NCBI GenBank assembly: GCA_049694275.1
Contig: JBAVQS010000119.1
Location: forward strand, 1 to 36,253
Origin: JBAVQS01 sp049694275
GTDB lineage: Bacteria > Chloroflexota > Anaerolineae > UBA4142 > SHND01
Length of the DNA stretch: 36,253 nt
Direction of reading: 5' to 3'
Made by a program: the position numbers and the translations under genes. Below are positions 17,941-24,281 of this stretch, piece by piece; the first letter of the stretch is position 1, and each line of letters begins with the position of its first letter. Below the pieces are notes generated by a model. It did not search any database. It was not told the DNA's origin and saw nothing but the letters and a program-made list of their open reading frames with translations.

Positions 17941-18054
17941 ATGCCCGACTCTGATCACAGTCAATCCCGTACCGGCCACGACGACGCCGGCCTCGCTCTT
18001 TCACCGCTGGCCAATGGCCTGGCCTTGGTCCTGCTGGGCGTGCTCCTCTCCTAG
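17941..18054 (+). CDS. 37-residue peptide with hydrophobic C-terminus
   Basis: A GAGGAG ribosome binding site overlaps the stop of the preceding gene and sits 7 bases before the ATG, giving near-ideal initiation. The product has a polar N-terminal half rich in Asp, Ser and His (MPDSDHSQSRTGHDD) and a hydrophobic C-terminal half ending LALVLLGVLLS. It has no Cys, Trp or Tyr. It is the last gene of the operon and faces a convergent putative metalloprotease gene 11 bases away. It could be a small membrane peptide, a secreted signal, or a chance frame; the ribosome binding site argues against chance. Confidence 0.55.
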   Translation: MPDSDHSQSRTGHDDAGLALSPLANGLALVLLGVLLS

Positions 18055-18065
18055 ACAGGTCATCG

Positions 18066-18551
18066 TCATGAATCGATCTCCGGCGCTCCGACACTGACGT
18101 CGATGATCGTGCCCTGGTTACGCCCGTGGTCGGTTTGGCCGTCGTACGCACGACTCGCCGACAGCAGGGCGGCGAGGGCCGATTGCCACACCTGTGCGGC
18201 GCCGTCAACAGACTTGCCGACCAGGGGCTCGTCGACATGGTCCAGGTGCTGCATGACCAGATCGAGGTGGCCTTGTTCGTGGGCCTGCAGCGCGGCAAAG
18301 AACCGGTCCCATTCGTCCTTCTCCGCTTGGCTGGCTGAGCTGTACCCGCTCCAATGCGGCATCGTGATCCTGGTGCCCACTGTGATGGTCGCATTGGAGA
18401 GCTCATTCCCCGTCGTCTGGTAGTCATAGCGGGGAAACCATTCTGTCTTGGCGGCCTCGTCCATCTGCGAAAAAGTCTCGGCCGCCGCCATCAGCGTATC
18501 AGCTTGCACGTCGTAGGACACCTGCTCGGTGTCGAGAAACTCGACTGACAT
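18066..18551 (-). CDS. DUF922-like putative zinc metalloprotease
   Basis: This 161-residue protein carries HEQGH at residues 91-95, preceded by EWDRFFAALQA. That arrangement resembles the W-x-x-F-x-x-L-x-x-HExxH block of DUF922, a family annotated as predicted Zn-dependent proteases. His91, His95 and Glu92 would be the metal and catalytic residues; downstream Asp97, His102 and His105 are candidates for a third ligand. Most DUF922 proteins are secreted, but no signal peptide is seen here. It is the second gene of a two-gene minus-strand operon, one base after the upstream stop, with its GGGGAT ribosome binding site inside the end of that gene. Confidence 0.7.
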   Translation of the reverse strand: MSVEFLDTEQVSYDVQADTLMAAAETFSQMDEAAKTEWFPRYDYQTTGNELSNATITVGTRITMPHWSGYSSASQAEKDEWDRFFAALQAHEQGHLDLVMQHLDHVDEPLVGKSVDGAAQVWQSALAALLSASRAYDGQTDHGRNQGTIIDVSVGAPEIDS

Positions 18552-18552
18552 C

Positions 18553-19107
18553 CTAATCCCCTTTCATCTCTTGACCCAAGTGTCCTGCGTGCCCAAGCTC
18601 ACCAATGGCCTCGGCGAAATCGTGGACGAGCTCGGCGATTTCAATACGCTCGTCATTCACGCGCTTGGCCTCTCCCAAATACCACTTCCGTACGTAGACT
18701 AGGTTAGGGGTGTTGGTAGCGTCGAGTTGCACATGTCCCGCGTCGTCGATCGCATAAATGACGCCATTGCGCTTCGCGTACTGTTCGACTAGCCCGCCTC
18801 CACCCAAATCGATTGAGCCGAGCAGCAGAGATGTCTGAGCGCCACTGCTGTAGGTGATGGTGACGTACTGGTTGTCGACATCGAGGGTCAGCAAGTTGAC
18901 CTCCTGAAGCTGGAAGGTGTGGATGTTGTTGTCGACGTAGGACGCCTCAAGCTCGTCCTCCGAAATGACCCGGCACTCTTTTGCGTCGTCATCGACGAGT
19001 ATGTAGGTATGTGCTTCGACCGTCGGCAACTTCAGCCCAGGAACCTCCGCAATGAGATCGCTGTCGGGGTCTAGGACTAGCATGTGTCCATAAATTCTAT
19101 CTGTCAT
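18553..19107 (-). CDS. Unknown acidic protein, first gene of the DUF922 operon
   Basis: The start is set at the ATG at 19107 because GGGAGGAG lies at the right spacing; the product is 184 residues. The N-terminal two thirds look beta-rich and acidic (VLDPDSDLIAEVPGL, YILVDDDAKECRVI, NLLTLDVDNQYVTITY), with a GGGG turn in the middle. The C-terminal 35 residues are probably helical and contain HDFAEAIGELGHAGHLG. There is no signal peptide or membrane segment, and I recognise no family. Tight coupling to the putative protease suggests it is a substrate, inhibitor or partner. Confidence 0.7.
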   Translation of the reverse strand: MTDRIYGHMLVLDPDSDLIAEVPGLKLPTVEAHTYILVDDDAKECRVISEDELEASYVDNNIHTFQLQEVNLLTLDVDNQYVTITYSSGAQTSLLLGSIDLGGGGLVEQYAKRNGVIYAIDDAGHVQLDATNTPNLVYVRKWYLGEAKRVNDERIEIAELVHDFAEAIGELGHAGHLGQEMKGD

Positions 19108-19150
19108 CGATTTATCTCCTCCCAACAAGAATATGACGCTTCTTAATCTG

Positions 19151-19181
19151 CGTTTCGCAAAACGACTTTCGCTGCATTATA
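19151..19181 (-). promoter_or_regulatory. Probable promoter and possible operator of the 18553-18066 operon
   Basis: On the minus strand a perfect TATAAT lies at 19181-19176, giving a predicted start near 19169 and a leader of about 60 bases before the ATG at 19107. I see no good -35 box. Just downstream, CGTTTTGCGAAACG (19164-19151) has 5-base inverted ends around a 4-base core and could be an operator. Confidence 0.4.
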
Positions 19182-19339
19182 CACCTGTTCCCACGCAGAT
19201 CGGGATCATAAATCACAGACTACTCGCGATGGGACAGCAGCGCATCCTCCGTGACGATTTCCCCCGTAAATCCACGCATTTCAGCACCCGGGCGGCGGCC
19301 GGTGCTGCTGTCGGAAACAGTTGGCAATGCACCGGGCAG

Positions 19340-19864
19340 GTTAAGGTATGCACGGCCCCGGCCACGGAGAGACCTTCAGCGAGGGCGTGAGGATCAGGGC
19401 CACCCGCGCAGCCGAAGTATTCAGGTAGTAGAGTGCGGTGTGGCGGCGCACGCTGAACTTGCGGTGGCCTGACAGTAAAGGTCCTGGATCCGCTCGCACT
19501 TCCCATGATGGCCGTACCCGACCAAGGCATGGATATTCGCATCGGTGATGCCCTGATACTTGCAATCCCGGTTGGGGCAGGCGTAACCATCCGTGTTAAT
19601 CGTCTTGCGCCACCCGCGCCGACCTTTCCCTTTGCGCCAAGGTCGGAGCGGCGGCGCCACTGGTGGCGTGGATGTCGTCGCAGTCGCACGACACGCGGGA
19701 CAATCGTCCGGCGTGCGCGGTTGCGGAGGAGGGGGCGGTTGCGGGGCGGGTCTCTGGGCGGTCGGGAAAGTGGGCGCCGGGCGCGGCGTGTGTGCGGAAA
19801 GCAAGTCGAGCAGGCGGAGAAACAGGAGCAGCAGGGCCAGTCTGGTGAGTACGAGATGCAACAT
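19340..19864 (-). pseudogene. Frameshifted transposase remnant
   Basis: The minus-strand frame starting at 19864 begins MLHLVLTRLALLLLF, followed by a Pro-rich stretch, DDCPACRA, a basic WRKGKGRRGWRK segment, YACPNRDCKYQGITD, and HALVGYGHHGKCERIQDLYCQA. This layout fits the N-terminus of a transposase family common in Chloroflexota. Near 19467 the frame breaks: the expected CQACHRKFS needs four more bases, and homology resumes in another frame as HRKFSVRRHTALYYLNT. A second shift near 19395 gives ALAEGLSVAGAV. The catalytic half is missing. I found no intact element ends. Confidence 0.65.
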
Positions 19865-19889
19865 GCTGGATCTACGCTCCAAAGCCAAG

Positions 19890-20189
19890 TCAGATGAGGA
19901 GTGAGGATAGGCTAAAACAGAAGTGTGTCAAGCGCGCACCCTTGAGGTCACGAGCTTGGACCGGGTCCGCGAATTACCAACCATTCCCGACAGGCGCACC
20001 GGATTTATCAACCGTTTCGAACAGGAGCACCAGTCCACGGTCGCCTCGCTGAGCCGGCAGAACTGCACTTGGGAGTAAGTCACACCAAGTCGGGGAATAG
20101 GGGAGGAACAAGAGGATCGCATCATTGAGGCCCTGATCAAATCAGAGGCTGTCCGCGTCGGGGCGATCCAAGCAATTCAAGAGCTCGAA
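19890..20189. other. Gene-free stretch in the decay zone
   Basis: These roughly 300 bases lie between the broken transposase and the truncated TetR gene. I see no convincing coding frame, RNA gene or repeat. Short plus-strand frames exist but lack ribosome binding sites and recognisable motifs. Confidence 0.5.
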
Positions 20190-20444
20190 CTACATATTGA
20201 AATAGTTGTAAATGGACCCTTCGGCCATCACCGCTTCGCGGGCGATGTCGGCGATGGTCGCGCGTTCAAACCCCTTGCGCGCAAAGACGGCCCGGGCCGC
20301 CGTGAGAATCTGGTTGCGGCGCTGCTCCACAAGCAAGCGGCGAACCGGGTCTGAACGCTTGGGCAGCGGTGGAACTCTTGTACATTCCCTATCGGCGGAG
20401 CGGATTGCCCGCGCGCGATTCTGGCGTATAATAGCGACGAACAA
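20190..20444 (-). pseudogene. Truncated TetR-family regulator (DNA-binding domain only)
   Basis: The frame encodes the typical TetR helix-turn-helix: RRNQILTAARAVFARKGF, then TIADIAREA and GSIYNYF. It ends two residues after the recognition helix, so the ligand-binding and dimerisation domain is missing. The start is unclear; TTG at 20444 is the farthest upstream. A normal TetR protein has about 190-210 residues, so this 84-residue frame is a fragment. It has Met in AVMAEGSIYNYF where Gly is usual (AGVAEGTIY), another sign of decay. Confidence 0.75.
20405..20432 (+). promoter_or_regulatory. Sigma-70-type promoter upstream of the lipoprotein gene
   Basis: TTGCCC at 20405-20410 and TATAAT at 20427-20432 are separated by 16 bases, predicting a start near 20439 and a leader of about 100 bases. 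Just before the gene, CCCTGC (20516-20521) can pair with GCAGGG (20530-20535). That hairpin overlaps the ribosome binding site and may modulate translation. The promoter overlaps the start of the truncated TetR gene, so the region may once have been a regulated divergent pair. Confidence 0.5.
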
Positions 20445-20541
20445 GCATTCTAAACGAACGCGCCCGCGATGCTGATTACATTAGACTGCGGATGAGGAAA
20501 GCGGTAGATTCCCCACCCTGCGGGCACATGCAGGGGGCGCT

Positions 20542-21315
20542 ATGATTGAACCACGAGTGATTCGCATCGGCTTGGTCCTGGCATTTGCCCTGCTGGCCGG
20601 CTGTCGCATTGCCCCAACGCCGACGCTCCCGCCCCGCCCCATCGTCAAGGTCCCCACGCCCGATACGCGACTCACTTCGCCGGACGGGCCAGAGGCGGAC
20701 CAAGTGTTGGCCGAGATCCAGCAGCGGTACGACTGCGGGCCGCAGGACGCCGATTGCCAGGCGACAGCGCAGGCGAACAAATCCAGCATTACCTATGGAA
20801 CCGTCAGCCTCGCCTCGCGGCCAGAATGGAGCTTGCTCTTTCCCGGCGCTCGGTTTTATCTCGTGCCCAGAGTCGCGACCGTGCAGGGACAAGCCCGGCA
20901 GCAGAACAAGCTCATTGTGCGCTACCAGGACCAGTGGTACGAACCGGGGCAATTCCAGGCGCTGCTGGATGCATTCGGCATCCAGGTGACGAACGAGCAG
21001 GTTGAGACGGTCTCCAAAGCCTTTGTGGCGCTCCGGCTCGCCAACTATTTAGACCGGGGAATCATATTCTCCGATTGGCGCGAGGAAACGGCGACTTCGA
21101 TCCTGGACCAGCCGTACAACTATACCCTCAGCGTCTGGACGCAGACACAGGGACTCAAGATCCAGTGGCGGCTCATGTTTGACAAAGGAAGCCTGGTCAC
21201 TGCCGGGGGGCAAATCACCAATCGCCACCTGGGAGTGTATACCGACGTGCCATTCGATTTCCTTCCCCTCCCTTCCGATTCAGACCTCGAATACTGGCGG
21301 GGCGTCGGCCACTAG
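20542..21315 (+). CDS. Putative lipoprotein of unknown function
   Basis: This 257-residue protein has a lipoprotein signal peptide: IRIGLVLAFALLAGC with the lipobox Cys at residue 21. A Pro/Thr-rich tether (about residues 22-45) follows. The mature domain includes two cysteines (DCGPQDADC) that may form a disulfide, and alternating aromatic strands such as KLIVRYQDQWYEPGQF and YNYTLSVWTQ. It should be anchored on the outer face of the cytoplasmic membrane. The MFS gene ends convergently 4 bases away. I recognise no named family. Confidence 0.8.
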   Translation: MIEPRVIRIGLVLAFALLAGCRIAPTPTLPPRPIVKVPTPDTRLTSPDGPEADQVLAEIQQRYDCGPQDADCQATAQANKSSITYGTVSLASRPEWSLLFPGARFYLVPRVATVQGQARQQNKLIVRYQDQWYEPGQFQALLDAFGIQVTNEQVETVSKAFVALRLANYLDRGIIFSDWREETATSILDQPYNYTLSVWTQTQGLKIQWRLMFDKGSLVTAGGQITNRHLGVYTDVPFDFLPLPSDSDLEYWRGVGH

Positions 21316-21319
21316 CTTT

Positions 21320-22666
21320 TCACCTCTCCACCTGACCCTGTTGGTCGGGTGCGCCCTGGGGCGGCGTGGCGGCAAGCTTTTCCACTTGGCTCGTCAGTAT
21401 GCCAAGCGTCGGCGAAAAGGTGGTCCAGAGCGCGACGAGGAGCATGAGAATCCCCGCTCCGATAAAAAGCGCGTCAAGGCTCACATTCACGACCGCTCCG
21501 GCGAAGGCCTGAGAGATCGGCATCAGCCCGACGTTGGCCAGCATGAGCAAGCTCATGATACGCCCCATCATCTCGGAAGGCGTTCGCTTTTGCAGCAGGG
21601 TAATCAGGATGATCGAGAAATAGCCGTTCCCGATCCCGAGCAGAAGGAAAATGGCAACGCCGAACCACGCCGACGGGAGCCAGCCAAAGGGAGCGATCCC
21701 CAGCCCAAAGGCAAACAGGAGGACCAGTGTAAACTCTTTAAACCAGCGCCGCGGCGAAATCATCCCCGAAAGAACGGTGCCGATCAGGTTGCCGAGGCCA
21801 TACGCAGCGATAATGAACCCAAAGCCGGCAACGCCTTCCGGCAAACGGAGCTTGGCAAGCACCGGAATGCCCACATCAATCGGCCCCGCGAACAAAAAGT
21901 TGGCGGCGGCGATCACCACAAACATCCAGCGCATCAGAGGGTCATTCCACACAAAGGCAAGCCCGCCGCGAATCGATTCCAGAACACTTGCGGCGTGCTG
22001 GTCGTCTCCCGCGCGCACAGCAGTGGGTATGCGCATCAGCCACAACGTGACCACAGAGACGAGAAAGCTAAAAGCATCGATGCCAAAAGCAACCGCCAGG
22101 CCCAGGGTCCCCGCGCGACTTGCTCCAGAGCTTGCCCCAAACCACGCGATGACGCTCCCCGCGAGCACCGGGCCGATAAACGAGACGAGTTGAGCCGAGC
22201 CCTGAAATACAGAGTTCGCCGGTTGCAGTTCATTCGACGGGACCAGGGCGGGCATGATCGCGCCGGCGGCAGGTTGAAAGAATGCGCTGACAAAACCGAA
22301 CAAGAGCGCGATGGCATACAGCAACCAGAGGTTGATTGTTCCCGTCAGGATCAGGACCATGATGAGACCGCTCAGCAAGAATCGGACCCCATCCGAAATG
22401 AGCATGATGGTGCGCGGCGAAAACCGGTCGGTGATCGCCCCACCGACGAGCATAAAGAGGGCGCGGGGGATTCCGGCGACCGCCAGCACCGTGCCTAACG
22501 CAAAAGCGTCGGCGTTCGTGAGCTGGAGCACGAGCCAGGAGAGCGCGATAAAGTGAAAGCTATCGCCGAGCAGCGAGGTCCCCTGGCCAAGCCAGAGGAG
22601 AAAAAAGTTGCGCTCGCGGAGCACGGCGAGCATGGGGTTGGCCGGTTTGGCGACCGATCGCGTCAT
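21320..22666 (-). CDS. MFS exporter (MFS_3 / EntS-MefA type)
   Basis: This 448-residue protein has about twelve hydrophobic helices. The N-terminus has FFLLWLGQGTSLLGDSF, typical of the enterobactin exporter/macrolide efflux branch of the major facilitator superfamily. The loop between helices 2 and 3 has GGAITDRFSPRTIM, equivalent to MFS motif A. It probably exports a small molecule or drug by proton antiport. The substrate cannot be read from sequence. The nearby TetR fragment may be the ruin of its regulator. Confidence 0.88.
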   Translation of the reverse strand: MTRSVAKPANPMLAVLRERNFFLLWLGQGTSLLGDSFHFIALSWLVLQLTNADAFALGTVLAVAGIPRALFMLVGGAITDRFSPRTIMLISDGVRFLLSGLIMVLILTGTINLWLLYAIALLFGFVSAFFQPAAGAIMPALVPSNELQPANSVFQGSAQLVSFIGPVLAGSVIAWFGASSGASRAGTLGLAVAFGIDAFSFLVSVVTLWLMRIPTAVRAGDDQHAASVLESIRGGLAFVWNDPLMRWMFVVIAAANFLFAGPIDVGIPVLAKLRLPEGVAGFGFIIAAYGLGNLIGTVLSGMISPRRWFKEFTLVLLFAFGLGIAPFGWLPSAWFGVAIFLLLGIGNGYFSIILITLLQKRTPSEMMGRIMSLLMLANVGLMPISQAFAGAVVNVSLDALFIGAGILMLLVALWTTFSPTLGILTSQVEKLAATPPQGAPDQQGQVER

Positions 22667-22702
22667 TGTAGACCGATTTTCCTTTCCACTCTGCGTGAGT
22701 TC

Positions 22703-22837
22703 TTACTCGGTGCGGAATCGCCACACCGCCAGACCAAAGAACCACCGCGCATAGGCCAGCAGAATAGCAACGGGAAGCAGGACCGAGGAAAAGGGTCCGC
22801 GTCGGCGCTTCGGTCGCCTCTTCCATATAGTGCGTGG
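22703..22837 (-). pseudogene. In-frame downstream piece of a small membrane protein
   Basis: After the TAA of the next upstream gene (22840-22838), the same frame stays open for 44 codons to TAA at 22705-22703. It encodes a basic segment (KRRPKRRRGPFSS) then a membrane-type helix (VLLPVAILLAYARWFFGLAVW). No ATG, GTG or TTG start is available ahead of the helix. It is therefore either the tail of a protein split by a nonsense codon, a readthrough extension, or chance. Confidence 0.3.
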
Positions 22838-23014
22838 TTATACTTTTTGAATCGAACTGACGGCGAGGGTAAACAGGCCAATACTCAGCAAGGTCAACGT
22901 GGTCTGCACACTGCCAGCGCCGATGGTCTGCAGGACGACAGCCGCGACCGACACGGCGACGGCGATGGCCTTGAAAACCAGGTTGACGATTTGTGAGGCG
23001 GATTGCGGTTGCAC
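22838..23014 (-). CDS. Small two-helix membrane protein
   Basis: The start is the GTG at 23014, because AAGGAG lies 7 bases upstream. The product is 58 residues. Two hydrophobic segments are visible: IVNLVFKAIAVAVSVAAVVL and TTLTLLSIGLFTLAVSSI, separated by a short GAGS turn. It is probably an inner-membrane protein. I recognise no family. An in-frame hydrophobic continuation follows its stop codon. Confidence 0.6.
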   Translation of the reverse strand: MQPQSASQIVNLVFKAIAVAVSVAAVVLQTIGAGSVQTTLTLLSIGLFTLAVSSIQKV

Positions 23015-23037
23015 GTAGGGACTCCTTGAGAATAGAA

Positions 23038-23165
23038 TCAATCGGGCATATACGGAACGAGAAGGAGTGGTAACCCGAGGTCACGAATACGATTCAACAG
23101 GCCAAAGAGCGCCGCCTGGTCGGTGATGGTCCCGCCCAGGGCGGTGATGTTTTGCCCCTCGCGCG
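23038..23165 (-). pseudogene. Remnant of a small Chloroflexota-type protein
   Basis: The minus-strand frame ending at TGA 23040-23038 encodes NITALGGTITDQAALFGLL then RIRDLGLPLLV. This matches the C-terminal part of short stand-alone proteins I have seen in Chloroflexota, ending DQAALHGLLxRIRDLGLxLLS. The N-terminal half is missing and no start is available. Upstream in the same frame, beyond TGA 23178-23176, lies a hydrophobic stretch (AMIGNMIGVALMVSLLLAP) that may be a second small membrane fragment. Confidence 0.45.
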
Positions 23166-23303
23166 GGCGGTCGTATCAGGAGATATAACAAGGCGCAAGG
23201 AGCAGACTGACCATGAGCGCAACACCGATCATATTCCCAATCATCGCAGAAAGCAAATTCCCGACAAGTCCACTTTGAAATAGCGCATTTTTCTGCGCAT
23301 GGG

Positions 23304-23309
23304 TATAAT
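23304..23309 (+). promoter_or_regulatory. TATAAT box implying leaderless transcription of the PAC2 gene
   Basis: A perfect TATAAT ends 8 bases before the ATG at 23318, predicting a start at about 23316. The ATG at 23312 would lie upstream of that start site. I see no matching -35 box at 17 bases, so the promoter may be weak or activator dependent. Confidence 0.45.
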
Positions 23310-23317
23310 AGATGAAT

Positions 23318-24223
23318 ATGGATGCATTCATACAGCTTGCCGAAAAACCGCTTGCGGACGAAATCTATATGCTGGCGGGCTGGCGCCAGTGGGCCGATGC
23401 CGGCGCCATTTCGTCTGAACTGCCCCGGTATGTCATCGACCAGACCCACGCGCGCAAAATCGGCGAGCTACAGTCCGATCCCTTTTACCTCTTTCAGTTT
23501 CCCGGCACGCATCATCTGCTGCGCCCCGAGATCAAACTGGTCGAAGGCCATCTCGAAGGACTCGAGTCGCCCCGAAACGAAATCTATTACGCGGGCGACG
23601 ACAAAAAAGGGCTGCTCATTTTCCTTGGCGACGAACCGCATCTCAATATCGCGCGCTATGCCGAGGCGTTTTTTAACCTGGTCATGGAGATGCGCGTCAA
23701 GCGCGTGTCCGCCGTCGGCGGCGTGTACGGCGCAGTCCCTTATGACAAGGACCGCCAGCTTTCCTGCATCTATAGCCTGCCGCGCATGAAGCACGAGCTG
23801 ACCGAGTATGCTGTCGGCTTTTCCAATTATCAGGGCGGGGCAACCATCGGCTCGTATCTCTCGGATCGGGCCGAACGGCTGGACATCGAATACCTGGGAC
23901 TGTATGGCTTTGTGCCAATGTACGACTTTTCCCAGCTTGCGTCCAACCTCAAAGGGCTCATGATCGAGCAGGATTACAAGGCGTGGTACGACATCCTGAC
24001 CCGGCTCAATCACATGTTCAACCTCGGGCTGGACCTGGCCGAACTGGAACAGGATGGCCGCGAGCTCACCAACTCGATTGCGGCACAGCTGGAAGCGCTC
24101 CAGGCCCAGGCGCCCCAGGCCCAGATTCAAGAATACCTCGAACAAGTGAATGAGAGTTTTGAAGAGACCTCTTATCTCCCGCTCGACGACGCCTGGAAAA
24201 AGGGATTGGATGACATCCTTTAA
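23318..24223 (+). CDS. PAC2 family protein
   Basis: This protein of about 301 residues begins with the PAC2 core (EIYMLAGWRQWADAG), then FPGTHHLLRPEI, a GLLIFLGDEPHL strand, VSAVGGVYGAVPYD, and an Asp/Glu-rich helical C-terminus. PAC2 proteins are related to the eukaryotic proteasome assembly chaperone 2. In bacteria their role is not settled. The start at 23318 is chosen over 23312 because the TATAAT box is so close that only the second ATG would lie on the transcript. There is no Shine-Dalgarno sequence. Confidence 0.85.
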   Translation: MDAFIQLAEKPLADEIYMLAGWRQWADAGAISSELPRYVIDQTHARKIGELQSDPFYLFQFPGTHHLLRPEIKLVEGHLEGLESPRNEIYYAGDDKKGLLIFLGDEPHLNIARYAEAFFNLVMEMRVKRVSAVGGVYGAVPYDKDRQLSCIYSLPRMKHELTEYAVGFSNYQGGATIGSYLSDRAERLDIEYLGLYGFVPMYDFSQLASNLKGLMIEQDYKAWYDILTRLNHMFNLGLDLAELEQDGRELTNSIAAQLEALQAQAPQAQIQEYLEQVNESFEETSYLPLDDAWKKGLDDIL

Positions 24224-24247
24224 CAGCGCGCGTGTAATTTGGCCGCG

Positions 24248-24273
24248 TTGACCCGCCGAGTTTAGTATATAAT
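24248..24273 (+). promoter_or_regulatory. Promoter of the SpoIIE-type phosphatase gene
   Basis: TTGACC at 24248-24253 and TATAAT at 24268-24273 are 14 bases apart, short for a sigma-70 promoter. The predicted start is at about 24280, two bases before the ATG, so the mRNA would be leaderless. Confidence 0.45.
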
Positions 24274-24281
24274 GGGGCGGA

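Noticed and set aside
21179..22498. A 439-residue plus-strand frame opposite the MFS gene
   Set aside because: Its product is highly charged and low in hydrophobic residues, typical of the complement of membrane helices; the MFS frame has clear homology.
22560..23084. A 174-residue minus-strand frame spanning the small membrane protein gene
   Set aside because: The frame gives non-protein-like sequence and runs across the start of the MFS gene; the frame at 22838-23014 with an AAGGAG site and hydrophobic helices is better.
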